The notes: generated from the letters alone by a model not told the origin. Counted from the first letter of the stretch, positions 43,837-55,539 are shown. The stretch is 64,000 nucleotides of DNA from Chlorocebus sabaeus (GCF_047675955.1 NC_132923.1:87951637-88015636), one strand, 5' to 3'. Numbers and translations are program-made.

Positions 43837-44959
43837 GTAGCAAATGAGCAGAACTCAGTGATGGGAAAATCAAGCAGGAAGTTCTTAAATGTTGATGTTA
43901 GCAAGTAAATTACACCAATGAGGTGTAAACTCTTGGCTGAAGATCAAGAGAAGAACAAAGAGATTCAAGGTCCCAAGGAGGAGGTTGACAGGGAACTGGG
44001 GACAATCAGTCTCTGGCTAAAACTGCTAGACAGCAATATTGCTGAAGGTGTTGCTAAAATAACATCATGACAGGATTTTGCCAGGGGATTCAAAAATACC
44101 CAAATCTAACCTCATCTCAGCCAATTCTCCCTGGCAACTCCTTGAGGCAAATATATTCACAAGAGAGGAGAAGTTAGTTATTATTATTATTACCTAGGAT
44201 TTTGGATCCAGATCCCAGTGCATAACATGACCCAGCTGAGCTGAACTAAAATGAAGGTCCTTTTCTCCCAAAGTAGTGAGGCTCAAATGGTCTAGAAACA
44301 ATACAGCTCCTCAGTCCTCTCTTGTTTTCCCCAGTGCCCTCTCCTGAGCCTTGATTTGAAAAAAACAAAAAAAAACAAAAAAAACTACCCAAAATGTCTC
44401 CATCAGAGCCAGAAGAAAAGGAGCAAAGAAGTCTACACAGGAAGAATAGTAAGTCTAGTACTAGGATCCACCTTACCCAATTCTGCTCCATCACCAGTTA
44501 TTCCTTTCCACCAAGGCTTCAAGGAAGGGAAATACACAAAGTCTGACCCATGAGAAGCAAAGCAGCATCTTATTCTTAGCTGGAACTTTGAGTTCAAACC
44601 CTAGTGCAGAGAGCCCTGGTGGCCAGGTTGTAGATATAGTAAACAATAAATGAGATAATACATGAGGCTTCTATCATCAAGCCTAGCCTCCCTTTACATG
44701 AGGTCAGCCCCCTCCTGGGAGCCTAGAATCACTTCTCTCTTCTCTTGAACCTCAGCCAAGAGTCCAGACCTCCCTAATGCCATGTGCTTACCAATCTGGA
44801 CATCTAAGAACAACCTGCTTGATTTTCTCATGAACTGAAGTTTTCTTGTTTTGTTTTTCTGCCAGTTCATCTCACAAGCCTGCCTGTATTTCTCTAAAAC
44901 AATATGACACTATTTCTTCTTCATATATCGAATCCTTATCCCTCAGTAGACATTACTGC
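43837..44959. other. Mostly unassigned sequence
   Basis: Includes an A-rich patch at 44358-44385 ('aaaaaaacaaaaaaaaac') with no recognisable retroelement upstream. ORFs of 65-102 codons are not supported. From about 44840 it grades into L2. Confidence 0.4.
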
Positions 44960-45237
44960 CTTTTAGAAACTTCTGAATCCACTCCCTCTGACTACCTCAC
45001 TTTGCCTACAGTCTGGGTTAGGTGCCTCTTTTGTTTTTCAGCAGCCCCCTTGACTTCCATCTCTCAAAGCACTTATCACTCCATATTATTTTTTAGTTTA
45101 CTTGAATGTTTCTCTCCCAGAAATGAAATCCTTAAAGGTTGGGAATGTATCTGATTCATCGCTGTTTCCCCAGTGTTTAGCCCAGGATTTGGCACAGAGC
45201 AGACTCTAGAGAGTGTTTGATGAATAAATAAATTAAG
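44960..45237 (+). mobile_element. L2 LINE 3' end, sense
   Basis: 'ctctcaaagcacttatcact', 'tccttaaaggttgggaatgt', 'ctgtttccccagtgtttagc' and 'gtgtttgatgaataaataaa' follow the sense L2 3' end. Confidence 0.82.
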
Positions 45238-46289
45238 AAATTACTGAGTTTGTCTAGGCCAGCGCAGTGTTGTCTAGGAGCAGGTAGGGAAAATAGGAAT
45301 ATCTGATCCAGAGTCCTTATTGTGAATTAAGAACCTCCGAATGTGCTTCCTCCTTCTGTTCTTCATGACCCATAGCCCTCAAAATGACTATTCACCTAAA
45401 ATCATACTCATCCTCTCCCCCATCACACAGCATGAATTCCCTTTGTTAAGACCAGATATTCTGAATCCAGCTTTGTAGTTTTCACTGGACAACTTTCAGC
45501 CTTGAGAAATGCCCTTCTTGGCCTGGCTCATCCCTGGGAACTTCTGTCTATTTTGATGCCCACAATGGCAATTCCCCACCTATAAGATCCCAGCCACAGA
45601 ACAGACCCACACTTATTATCTGTCTTAACTTCAGGTAGTGGCCTGTCTTCATGTTTCCTGGCTATGCTGCCCTGACTTCTGGATGGACCTTCCTGAGTTT
45701 TCCTTTCTTCCTGAACTTCCAAGTTACCTCTCACAGTTACCCAATCCCTGTGTAAGACCTTGCTGAACAGTTCCTTATCTTTCATCTCAGACCCTCTTGA
45801 TGCCTGCCTCTTGGGCTGTGATCAGAGATAGCCATGCCCTGGACACTGCTGTGTCAACCCCTCTAGCAGGAGGCTCTAAAATCAGATCCCACGCACTCCC
45901 TAAATACCCTATCTGGTGCAACATAATGCGTTCTTCCTAGATACACGCCCAAAAGTCACTCTAATGGAGAGGGTTGAACCTCACAGAATACAGAGTGGGC
46001 AAGACAGAGCAGAATCAACAAGACAGACACACATAACTAGGAAACAGGGATCCAAGAATAGAAATCAGAGAAGAAAGGGACTTAAAAAAATACTAGATGA
46101 AATTTTAGATCAAATTTTCAAGAGCAGTATGTACCAATCCAAGTTGCTCATTGAGTTTGAAATAAACCTGGAAAGGTAAAGTGAGAATCAGATCTCTGAG
46201 ACCCTAATTATCAGACCAGAACATTTGAATTTGAAACAGCTAAAAATAGGAAGCCACTGTAAATGCTTGAACAAAGCTGTCCAGGAACA
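45238..46289. other. Unassigned non-coding sequence
   Basis: About 1 kb with no repeat or exon recognised. ORFs of 85-87 codons (minus 45528-45785, plus 45916-46179) have no known domain. Confidence 0.4.
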
Positions 46290-46385
46290 TACAGAAGGCA
46301 CAAAATTGGGATTCAGGAGGCTTGAGTCTGAGGTCCTGGCTTTGTCACTAGAGGTCTATGTGACTATGGGCAGTTCTCCTCCCCA
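46290..46385 (+). mobile_element. MIR fragment, sense
   Basis: 'gagtctgaggtcctggcttt' and 'gtctatgtgactatgggcag' match the MIR region around 'ctggctctgccac...tgtgtgaccttgggcaa'. Confidence 0.6.
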
Positions 46386-47064
46386 GTCTGCTCCAGATAA
46401 ACTATGTACCAATGTTGAATGGTCTTAGCAGTTCCTCCAGGCCCTCAGACTCCATGACACACATGCTTTTGACCTGAAGAACTTGAGTTTCTCTCCATCT
46501 AACATACACCACCCCCCACCCCACCCACTACCTTGCACTCCCAATCTGCTGATAATCAGAGCCCCAGAGGAACACCTATTGTGTCCCATCTGTTGGCGAC
46601 AGAGCCAGAGAGAGGAATGCTGTGCCACATGTGCTCCTGTTTATTCCTGATACTTTCCAGAGAACCAGGGATGGGGGAAAAGGGGAGGGAGGAAGAGGCC
46701 TCCACGCAGGATCAGTTACAAGCATTGTTATCCCACTCCATACGTAGACACTGAACAAGCACAGCAGACAATCAGCATGTGGGAAAACCTGGGCCTTTTA
46801 CCAACTAGCATCGCATCGTCCAAAGGTCAAATCTGAGACTTGGAATTTAAAAGGGAAACAAATAAAACAAACGAGGAAGCAGCTCTGAACTGGTTGCCTC
46901 AGATGAGAAAACATGAGAAGACCACATCCCTGCCCTTTGTGCTAGTCAGTGTAGGCTGGGCTAGGCCACTGGTACAGAAAAACTCCCAAATCTCGGTAGC
47001 TCATCACAGTAAAGTTCATTTATTTGTTGAACACTAATAAATTTTGCCAAAGCTGAAATTTTGA
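46386..47064. other. Unassigned sequence
   Basis: A patch at 46940-47040 ('aatctcggtagctcatcaca', 'cagtaaagttcatttatttg') looks like an eroded MLT1-type LTR edge. No gene. Confidence 0.4.
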
Positions 47065-47292
47065 ATAAAATAAAAATAGCTTCCATTTACTGAGTACCTA
47101 TTTATGCCCAGGACTATGCTATACACTTTGCATAAATTAGTTCCTTTTTACACATGAAGAAGTTGAGATTCAGGGAGGTGAGGTGAAGTGATTTGAATGA
47201 AGTTACACATCTAATAAATGGTAGACTGGGATTGAAACCCAAGATGATCTAGGCCTGAGACCTGTGCTCTTTCCTTACTCTACACTGCCTCT
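47065..47292 (-). mobile_element. MIR SINE, antisense, well preserved
   Basis: 'cttccatttactgagtacct', 'ttttacacatgaagaagttg', 'tacacatctaataaatggta', 'gactgggattgaaacccaag' and 'ctctacactgcctc'. Nearly full length. Confidence 0.88.
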
Positions 47293-47395
47293 GAAGGGGA
47301 CCTTGAAATGGACCTGATCCCTTACCCACCTCAATCAGGCACATCTTGCGTGGAAGAGGATGAAAAAGAAATCGTCTGACAAATGGCTTAGGGAA

Positions 47396-47480
47396 TATAC
47401 ACACACACACACACACATATATACACACACACACATATACACACACATACACACACACATGCACACACACACATATATAT
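47396..47480. repeat. (CA)n/(TA)n microsatellite at an Alu tail
   Basis: About 85 bp of CA blocks separated by TATATA and TG. Lies between the left target-duplication copy and the Alu T-run, so it probably grew from the Alu tail. Confidence 0.93.
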
Positions 47481-47770
47481 AAAATTTTTTTTTTTGAGAA
47501 GGAGTCTAGCTCTGTTGCCCAGTCTGGAATGCAGTGGCACGGTCTTGGCTCACTGCAACCTCTGCCTCCTGGGTTCACACCATTCTCCTGCCTCAGCCTC
47601 CCGAGTAGCTGGGACTACAGGCGCCCGCCACCACGCCCAGCTAATTTTTTGTATTTTTAGTAGAGGCAGGGTTTAGTTAGCCAGGATGGTCTCGATCTCC
47701 TGACCTCATGATCCGCCTGCCTCAGCCTCCCAAAGTGCTGGGATTACAGGTGTGAGCCACCGCGCCTGGC
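47481..47770 (-). mobile_element. AluY-like, antisense, full length
   Basis: T-run, 'gagaaggagtctagctctgt', 'ttagccaggatggtctcgat' and 'ctcctgacctcatgatccgc' (the AluY/Sc-type right-arm variant), ending 'gagccaccgcgcctggc'. Flanking 'ggaatata' occurs at 47392-47399 and 47772-47779. Probably the youngest transposon in the window. Confidence 0.95.
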
Positions 47771-47814
47771 AGGAATATATTTTTACAAAAATAATTTGCA
47801 TTGTTCTTTCAGCT

Positions 47815-47975
47815 TGCCCACTGTCAACAGTGGAGGCTACTCAGTGCCCAACTCTCTATTGTGGACTTGTCTCCCCAGATCAGAAGCACCTCAAGCACAG
47901 GTGCTGTGTGTCCCCAGGAGCCAGCCTCAAGGTCAGGAGAGTTCTCAAGCATGTTTATTAGTTGGATGAGTGAAT
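47815..47975 (+). mobile_element. L2 3' end fragment, sense (weak)
   Basis: 'cttgtctccccagatcagaa' and 'gttggatgagtgaatgag' resemble the L2 end. Much diverged. Confidence 0.4.
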
Positions 47976-49144
47976 GAGTAGTTTCATTCATTCTTTAACA
48001 GAGTTTTGAGGAGTCTTAATATGTGTGGTTGAAATCAGACCACAAAATTTTGAAGGAAAAAGTCTATGCTTTAGATTTCCTGCACTTAACATAATATAGG
48101 GCATAGATTAGCTCTTATACCACCCAAAATACCTGAAGAAGTGGACCCTATTCCTCATGCACTCAGAATAAAGCTGAGGAGGAAGGAGGAAGTGAATTTG
48201 AGGAGTATTTGAGACAACGAAACAAGGGGACTTACTTACCAACAGGGTGTCAGAAGTAAGGGAAGAAATACACAAAAGAAGCCTAGGGGTACCCATCTTC
48301 GGAAATTACCTCAGACCCCTAGAGTAATTTAGAGTTTAAGCAGAGTGTGTAACTGATAGTTCCCCAGACCTGGATTAATGGAACAGCCTGTGGGTACAAA
48401 TGAGGTTCCATTTATAATAATCGTATGTGATTTACTGCCTCATTCCTCTACCTGTTAAGGTGGGACTCTAGTCTTCCTCAAAGTCTCATTCAGTTATTTC
48501 TAGATGACTCCAAGTGGCATTGTATGTTAGCTCAGAAAGGGTGCTATCCACTTCTACATGATGTCTACCATATTGCTTCTTTCTTGTTCAGCCTATTCTG
48601 TGAGGCTTCCTGTTTCTTGCATTTGAGAGTGCCCCAACCTACTCAGGGCTCTCGCTGTCCACCAGGAGAAATCCCATTATCTAGTCAAGCATGCTGCCTG
48701 TTTACAATATCAAGCTGTCAGAACAAGAAATACTATTACAACCAAAGTCATACCTTTTTTTCAGTCTATAAATGGGACAAATGTTCATCTCCCTCACTCT
48801 GTATTCACAGCTCTGTGGTCTTTTTGGAAATAGCTTCTACCTGCAACTCCTCTCTCCCTGGTGCTCAAACATGGACTCATAGAGCTGATCCAGGAAACTA
48901 ATCTCAGGGCACACACCCTATTTGTACCCTCCTCCTTCCCTAAAGTAGGGCTATTGCACTTCCCTGCGTGCTAATTTCAGCCCCCATAGATCTTCATGGG
49001 AACAAAACCCTGCAAGAAGTCTGTCCCAACAGTCCTCCATAGCCTAGTCTAAAGCTGGGACCCTTCTTCTAGAGGATGAATACAGTGACCTCTGTTTGTC
49101 ATTCTGGAATCTTATAAAAACACGTCTTAATATTTTTATCTAGA
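47976..49144. other. Unassigned non-coding sequence
   Basis: About 1.2 kb. A 125-codon plus-strand ORF (48524-48901) is Cys/Ser-rich, has no recognisable family and no promoter or splice context, so it is not called. Confidence 0.4.
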
Positions 49145-49330
49145 TGCATTCATTAAGCACCTGCTGTGCTCCAGATATCATAAAAGGAGCTTTCTGTGCA
49201 GCTCCTCACTTAGTCCTTACCTCATCTTTATGGTCTAAGTATTACTAGCCCTTCTACGGCTCCAGGAAGGGAAAGTACCTACCCAAGGCCAGCCTTCTCT
49301 GGCACATTCACTTGAGTCTCAGTCTTTGTG
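49145..49330 (-). mobile_element. MIR-type SINE, antisense
   Basis: 'cattcattaagcacctgctg', 'cagctcctcacttagtcctt' and 'cctacccaaggccagccttc' match a reversed MIR. Confidence 0.6.
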
Positions 49331-49604
49331 CTGACGCTCTGGCCATGGCCTCTCTTGAAAGCCTGTTTCTTGCCCTTCATGATTACCAGACTCAGTATTA
49401 ATTTTTTCTTTTCCTTTCATGCCTTACACATTAGATCTGACACCTAGCATATCTTTCCAGCTGTGATCTCAGTCTCTCTGGTCAAAAAATTTGGTTTTCT
49501 CTTCTCTGCTGGCTCATATACAGCTTAGGCCTCCTTTCACTTGGGACTCTCCAAATTTGGCCCTGTCTCATGAGGGACATTTAACTGAGCCTGACTTACC
49601 AGGG

Positions 49605-49815
49605 CCCTGGAAGTTAGGTCTCACAGCTTCTTTATATACTACGTGGCCTTGGGAAAAATCTTAACATCTCTGTGCCTCAGTTTAGTTGACCAAAAAGCAG
49701 GAGTACTAATATCTATCTTGCAGGTTTATTGTGGGAAATAATAAGACAGAATGTTTAAGGTACCTCTAATAATGCCTAACACAGTAAATGTACAGTAAAC
49801 AAAGTGCTATAAAAG
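49605..49815 (+). mobile_element. MIR SINE, sense (left arm of an inverted pair)
   Basis: 'actacgtggccttgggaaaa', 'aacatctctgtgcctcagtt' and 'taatgcctaacacagtaaat' follow the MIR. Confidence 0.8.
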
Positions 49816-49847
49816 AATAATCTTCCCTTCAATTGTATCTGGTAAGC

Positions 49848-49975
49848 AGCCAATACCATTACCATTCCATTTTATAGATGTGGAAACTGATATCAAATAG
49901 GTTAAAAGACTTACCCCAGGTCCCAGACCTTGAGAATGGCAGATCTCAAATATGAAGCAGATCATGGTATTTAAT
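49848..49975 (-). mobile_element. MIR SINE, antisense (right arm of an inverted pair)
   Basis: 'ccattttatagatgtggaaa', 'ttaaaagacttaccccaggt' and 'atggcagatctcaaatatga' match reversed MIR. Confidence 0.7.
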
Positions 49976-50744
49976 GGCTCACTGTCTCAAACTGCTTGGC
50001 ACAAAGCAGTCCCTCTACAAATAGGGCGATGGGCTGCTCCTAAACGAATATATTAATGAATGAATTTTCCTTCTCTTCCCTTTGTGTCATTACCTCAGAT
50101 GCCAGTGCTCTGCCCCAAGATGTGCCCACTGATTTTCTGTGTCCAGAGGAGATTAAGATGTTGCAGTTTTCTCTACCCCTAAAAGCCCTGCCCAGTCCAG
50201 TCTCTGGCTGAGTTCCTTGGCCCAGAACAATACAGGGAGAGATCCTTTCACAACTTGGGGCTTACCAATGGAGCACTCCTGCTGAGCCACGGCCTCCTGC
50301 CAAGCAACTTCCACTGCCCCTCTGATATGCAGATGTGTGCAAGAATCCTGCACATCTGCATGGGGAACATTAAAAAGCTATAAATTGGCTGGATAAAAGG
50401 AAAATGTGAGTGTCAGCTCTATAGGAATGGATGCTCCTCAGGGGCCAAGCAGAGGAGAAGAGCAGATCACACGCTGAGAATAGTTGGCCCAAAGCAGACT
50501 GGGGATGGAGAAACAAAACTACACCCCAACTTTCACCTCTCACACGGAGGCTCATGCAATTTCAGAAGTGTGGATACCACTGGCTAATTTGAATTATTTC
50601 TCCACAAATGTCCCCATCTCCCTGAACCTTGTGGGAGTTTTGCTCTTCTTAATTTGCATCACCTCAGCCCATTATAAGAAAAGCAAAGCATGGCAGCAAA
50701 GCCAATGGTAAGAACCCTGGACTAGGACTGAGACATCTTTCTTC
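49976..50744. other. Unique block
   Basis: The start has an eroded L2 end ('aaacgaatatattaatgaat'). 50100-50560 is free of recognised repeats and contains the hairpin/TATA-like segment. ORFs of 61-75 codons on both strands have no domain. Confidence 0.42.
50327..50400. promoter_or_regulatory. Inverted E-box hairpin beside TATA-like sequence
   Basis: ATGCAGATGTG (50327-50337) and its exact complement CACATCTGCAT (50351-50361) form an 11-bp inverted repeat with a 13-nt loop; each arm holds an E-box CAGATG/CATCTG. CTATAAA follows at 50378-50384 and GGATAAAAGG at 50391-50400. The spacing is compatible with a small TATA promoter reading rightward. No transcript evidence. Confidence 0.32.
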
Positions 50745-51005
50745 AAATGCATTCATGTAACCAACATGTACAGAGTACCCATGCTTGTGCCAGGCGCAGA
50801 GGCACAGAGATGAATCCATCACAGTCAGGATGCTCAAGAAGGTACCACAATCTAATGGGCAGACAGGCAAGGAAATGAACAACTTAGAAGAAAGCACAGA
50901 AAACTTCCTGGGAGCGCAGGGTTGGTTAAGGTCAAAAGCATATCACAGAATACTTCCTAGAGGAGGTAACATCTGAGTGAATCTTGAAGAGATGTGGCAA
51001 GTGGC
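50745..51005 (-). mobile_element. L2 LINE 3' region, antisense
   Basis: 'atgtacagagtacccatgct', 'tgtgccaggcgcagaggcac', 'cctagaggaggtaacatctg' and 'agtgaatcttgaagag' follow the antisense L2. Confidence 0.82.
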
Positions 51006-51108
51006 CAAGTGAAGAACTTATGTGTACTAACACAACCGAAGCATTGTTGGATATATGACAGTACATGCTCATTCACAAGCACCGATACTTCCACACAGAT
51101 ACGTCCGT

Positions 51109-51152
51109 GCGCACACACACACACACACACACATATGTGCACACATACACAC
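51109..51152. repeat. (CA)n microsatellite
   Basis: About 13 CA units followed by an interrupted TATGTG/CACACA stretch. Confidence 0.93.
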
Positions 51153-52329
51153 CTTCTGAGGCAGGTGTAATATTGGTTGGGAATAGTTCATATGGTAACC
51201 CTCGCTGTTCATCTTGCTGCAATCCAAATGTCTCCCTTCCCCAATGGTGCTGTTTCCTGAAAAGCCTCGGCAAGTTTCCTCAGAATCAGCTACTTTGCCA
51301 CTGTTACTTTAAAAGCTTCTCTTTCTTCTACCAAATGGCAAAGGAAGCCAGAGAAAAATGAATTCACCAGGGCATCTTGTGCTTGCTGTTGCTCTTGGTG
51401 TACCCCAGGCTAATCCCTCAAGAGTCCTGTGGTAGAACAAAGAAAGAGCAGGCTTATGGTTGAAGGGAGTGGTAGTTCAGCTCAAGGAAAAGGCTGACTT
51501 TGAAGGGATAGGGTCATTGCCTTTGATCCCTGCAGGAATATCTGAAGGCAGAAGAAACAATGCAGAACAAAGATCAATGTAGGGGCACTAGAGGTAGGGA
51601 TTTTGCTCAATGTGAATGGCTATTTCCTCAAGTAAAAGCTGCCTACCAGTGGGATTAGCGGCTTTGAAAAGTGGTGAGCACTCTGTCCCTGCTGGAGTGT
51701 GAGGGGAACAGACCACTGCTTATGGGATGAGGAATATGTAGCTGGGCCTCAAAACACCAGGTGAGAGGTCACATCTTTTTGCCCTGTTCTGCCATCTTCA
51801 CATGGGAATTGACTTAGTACAGGGCAAATATTCAGGCCTCTAAGAGTCCAAGGATTTGCATTTCCAAGGTTATGAAGAAAGGCATGTAGTAAATGTGTGT
51901 ATAGGCATCCAAGATGTGAAAGGTGTGATTATTTTCAGAACCTAATCTCATACCTTCCCATCCTTGCTGAACTGAATATTGCAAATATATTCTGATTTGT
52001 ATTTGGAATGGTGTGTTTCTAAGCAATCATCATTTTGAATACTCATCCCAACCAGGAGATGACCTGAATATTTAATAGAATAAAAGTGTATATATTAGAT
52101 TACTTATTCAAATGCCTATCTGGCAGTTTGGATAGAATTAAGCAATAGTCCAATCTGGCTGTTGTTTTATGCATAGGATGTCAAAGCTAAACAGCCCTTA
52201 GAGAATATTCTCTTATTCTTTCTCTGTACAGAACCTCCTCTTGTCCTGTTCACAGATGGGGAAACAGGCTGAGAGAGGGGGGTATAGAGCACGAGATGGG
52301 AGACCAAGGACCAGTGCTACCATTTGGTG
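51153..52329. other. Unassigned non-coding sequence
   Basis: About 1.2 kb with no repeat family or exon recognised. ORFs of 64-98 codons at the left edge translate the CA repeat. Confidence 0.4.
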
Positions 52330-52475
52330 GCTAGGCAAGATAATATTGTCCCTGTTGGACAAAGGAAGCAACTGAGGTTTGTTGTGGTGAAGTAACTTTT
52401 GCAGAGTCACATAGCTGATAAATCACAGAGTTTGTCTGCATCCCGGGCTATTATTCTTTTGCACTACCTCACTGA
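52330..52475 (-). mobile_element. MIR fragment, antisense
   Basis: 'ggacaaaggaagcaactgag', 'tgaagtaacttttgcagagt' and 'cacatagctgataaatcaca' match reversed MIR. Confidence 0.7.
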
Positions 52476-52504
52476 GCCCCTAATATAGCCTGAGAGTATG
52501 TTTC

Positions 52505-52660
52505 ACCTTTCATGCCACCTTCAAACTATCTGGCAGGTACTTCAACTATGAAATCTTGGGAAGTGATGTTATTATCCCTGTTCCATAGTTGAAGAAATCC
52601 CATGAAATATGGAACTACATTTTAGATTGCCCAAACCAGGGATTCTACCACACAGCTATT
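52505..52660 (-). mobile_element. MIR-like fragment, antisense (weak)
   Basis: 'gttattatccctgttccata' and 'accagggattctaccacaca' recall reversed MIR. Very diverged. Confidence 0.4.
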
Positions 52661-52794
52661 CTACCTTCCATGCTCTAAATGCTCCACAACATCAAGCAAC
52701 AGCACATTGTTCTGCCTTTCCAATAACAAAAGGTAATAACCCAAATTTGCCTTTTGAAATGAACCCAAATATTCCTTTTGATGGAAAACGTTCC

Positions 52795-53015
52795 CTCAGA
52801 AGTTTGGTTAGATGTCATTTCTAAGAAAACTTCTCTGTGCGCTCCCTACCCCAGACCCCAGAGCACTTCTCACATAGTATTGTCATTGTATAGGGTTATT
52901 CTCCCCACTAAATCATGAGTACTATGAGTCCAATAACCACCTCTGACTGGTCTCTGCATCTCCAGCATGGGGGTCTGGTACCCAGCAGGTTCCTGAGATT
53001 TGCTGAACAATGAAT
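52795..53015 (+). mobile_element. L2 LINE 3' end, sense
   Basis: 'gagcacttctcacatagtat', 'ccactaaatcatgagtacta' and 'gcatctccagcatgggggtc', ending 'tgctgaacaatgaatac', in sense L2 order. Confidence 0.78.
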
Positions 53016-53554
53016 ACATATTTGGGTAGCATCACTGCAGGGTGATGTAATAAGACTATGTGGTAGGAATTAAAGGGGAAGGGACTCTTCTCCCCCACCC
53101 AACCAACCAGAGTTTGTTAATCTCTGGCTATCAAAGAGAATATGGCAAGCCCTGAAACTTAACATGGTGCTTCCAGCCCCAGCAAATAATAACTAAAATG
53201 TAGAACAACATTTCTGAGCTTCCTATGATTTTGCCATTGCTGGGGAAGAAGAAAACACCATCTGCAGCACATGTTTCTATTCAGACTAGAACCCTACTTC
53301 ATCTCACCAGACAATTCTGAAAGCACTTCAGCATTTTTTCCAGTACCATCCTTGCTAGTCTGTCCCTCCAGACCCCTAGAGCCCCTACCCTTCCAGGAAG
53401 GATTCCCCAGCTCAATAGCCCACCATGATATCTCCCTCCTAGCTTATCTTTCTCACCGGATGCACCATTCCTTTCTTGTTTATCAGATGCTGCCTCTTAT
53501 TTGTCAATTATGGAGGGTCAGTGTGGGTGGAGAGGGTTAGTGTGGGTGGAGAGA
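53016..53554. other. Unassigned sequence with a short tandem repeat
   Basis: 53518-53570 has about 2.5 imperfect copies of a roughly 20-bp unit ('agtgtgggtggagag'). The 89-codon ORF ending in it has no domain. Confidence 0.42.
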
Positions 53555-53745
53555 GGCAGTGTGGGCCAGTGAAGAGATCTCCACAGGCTCTGGGCTCAGA
53601 GAGGTTTGTGTATAAATCCCAACTTGACCAGTGAATAACTGTAGAACCTTGAAACATTTCTGTAACCACTCCCAGACAGTAAAATAGGAGTAAAACTTCA
53701 CTCTCAGAATTGTTGGGAGGTATACAGGGACCCTGATAACTGAGG
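53555..53745 (+). mobile_element. MIR SINE, sense
   Basis: 'gctctgggctcagagaggtt', 'aactgtagaaccttgaaaca', 'cagacagtaaaataggagta' and 'tcagaattgttgggaggtat' follow the MIR. Confidence 0.75.
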
Positions 53746-53979
53746 GCATTTTCTCCAAAGCTAGGGAGCTCATGCCTTATCTATAGACAACCCTGTAATG
53801 GGATACCTTTTAGAAATAATGCTGTGGCTATTGCACATAGAAGGATTGGAAAAGAGGCAGTAGAGGAGAGAAATCAGGCAGGCGAATTTGCAGGAATGGT
53901 CATGGGTTGGCAGGGTGGAAAGGAGGTGTGGCGGTATAAAGTTATAGAAGATAATAGCCTGAACAAAAGAGGTAATAAA

Positions 53980-54225
53980 TAATAATAAGAGCTAGTGTTT
54001 GTGAGCTTCTACTCTGGGTCAGGAATTATGCTATCGTTTTTGGGGTTTTTTTAAAATCTTGTTAATAATCTAAGATTTTTAATCTCCATTTTATAGATGA
54101 GGAAACTGAGATGTTGAGAGCTTAGGCAAAGTATCCCAAGTGACAAAATGACATACTAAGAAAACTTGGATTCAAGTCTAGACAATCTCATTTCAGAGCC
54201 TAAGTGCTTAACCACCAGACTAGCT
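53980..54225 (-). mobile_element. MIR SINE, antisense, well preserved
   Basis: 'agctagtgtttgtgagcttc', 'ttttatagatgaggaaactg', 'agcttaggcaaagtatccca' and 'gcctaagtgcttaaccacca' in reversed order. Confidence 0.87.
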
Positions 54226-54739
54226 CACAATTATAGCAGAGATTGGAGAAGAACCATTTAGATAGTGAAACTGGCAGAACTTGTTGAAAGATTGGCAAGA
54301 GTGGGCAAGAAAGAGGGTAAAGCATAGGATACTCTCAAGTTTCTCTCCCAAAGTCCACAGGTCCTGAGAGGCAGAGCCAAGATTTTAACCCAATTTTGTC
54401 TAATGACAAAGCACTTCCTCTTTTCATAGCGTCAGAAAATTTTACCTCAGACCTTAGTAAGGTAGAGATCTGTACCTTCCCCAGAATTTTATAATTCCTT
54501 TGTTTAAACCACTATACCATGACTTGCTTTCCTTAAGACATTGAGGGTATATATTTCTTTACAGAGGGATTTATTATCAATTACAAAGAAAAATTGACAG
54601 GAAAATGCATTTGATAGCTTTTCTTCTTTGGTGCCAAAACAAATGCAAAAGAGAACTCCAAGTGCCTTTGGAAATAGCGGTAGAGGAAGGGTAGAACATC
54701 CACTGTAGGCAGAGGGAGATTGGTGTGAGCTTGAGCTCT
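54226..54739. other. Mostly unassigned sequence
   Basis: A short reversed MIR-like piece lies at about 54360-54425 ('gaggcagagccaagatttta'). Otherwise nothing recognised. Confidence 0.4.
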
Positions 54740-54860
54740 ACTCATTCATCCCTTTACCTGGCCTTTCCCAGGGCTCTTCTCAATGCAAGACTTGGGCTGG
54801 ACACTGAAGGATAGTGCTGGATAACAGCCCCTGCCTGTAGAGCTCATAACCAAGGTATGA
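54740..54860 (-). mobile_element. L2 fragment, antisense
   Basis: 'tactcattcatccctttacc' and 'ggctggacactgaaggatag', then 'cccctgcctgtagagctcat', match the antisense L2 3' end. Confidence 0.65.
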
Positions 54861-54934
54861 GATGGACAAATAAGTGGACCTTCAAGAGCTATTTGAAAGA
54901 AGAGGGAGGGTGTCCTCTACACAAGAGGAGATGC

Positions 54935-55060
54935 TATGTCTGGGTCTTGGCATTGGGCAGAAGAGAGCCATGTGACCTTGGGCATATTACTTGACTTAGC
55001 TTCCTTGTCTTTACTAGTGGGAATAATAAAGCTCACATTAGCCTGCTCTTTTCTCTCAGA
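54935..55060 (+). mobile_element. MIR fragment, sense
   Basis: 'gccatgtgaccttgggcata', 'ttacttgacttagcttcctt' and 'gtgggaataataaagctcac' follow the MIR. Confidence 0.75.
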
Positions 55061-55539
55061 TACTCAAGGACCTATAGTGCTGGGTTGGTACTGGAGCCTT
55101 CACTGTTCCTGGGTGGATCAGGTTAGGCATACAAACTGCAGAGCTTGATGCTGAGGGTGGGAACCAGAGGTCTATGGTGGAAATAAAACAGAAAAATACA
55201 CACAGCCTAACCCTGAATCCCACTTGAATGGGCCAGGTAGAAATGTAAGTTCAAGTATGAAGTGAAAGGTAGAAAACAAGACATGAGTCCATAGGCCACG
55301 TGTTGTAATGGAGGGTGGGGGCCAGAGGCAGGGCCTCTGGATATTACTGGGAGCATAGACATTGGAATCTCTGTGGTATACTCTGGATAGGGAGGGCTTT
55401 GTTAAGCATGCTGAGTGGTCCAGTACTATTAGGAGAATGAAATGACATTATGCATGTGAAGCCCCCAGCATACTTCCTAGTACATACAGTTAACTTTCAA
55501 TGAATGTTAATTATAGAATTGTTCTCTTTTTACATCAGA
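55061..55539. other. Mostly unassigned sequence
   Basis: A MIR tail lies at about 55440-55515 ('acagttaactttcaatgaat'). No gene. Confidence 0.4.

Noticed and set aside
42935..43848. Possible target duplication 'agcaaatga' around the sense L1
   Set aside because: The left copy overlaps L1 consensus sequence itself, so it may be coincidence or microhomology and is not claimed.
48524..48901. 125-codon plus-strand ORF
   Set aside because: No recognisable family. Without splice sites or homology it cannot be told from chance.
19051..51152. Regularly spaced repeats that might suggest a CRISPR-like array
   Set aside because: The CA/TA/GA repeats are simple microsatellites with no unique spacers. 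This is a primate nuclear genome.
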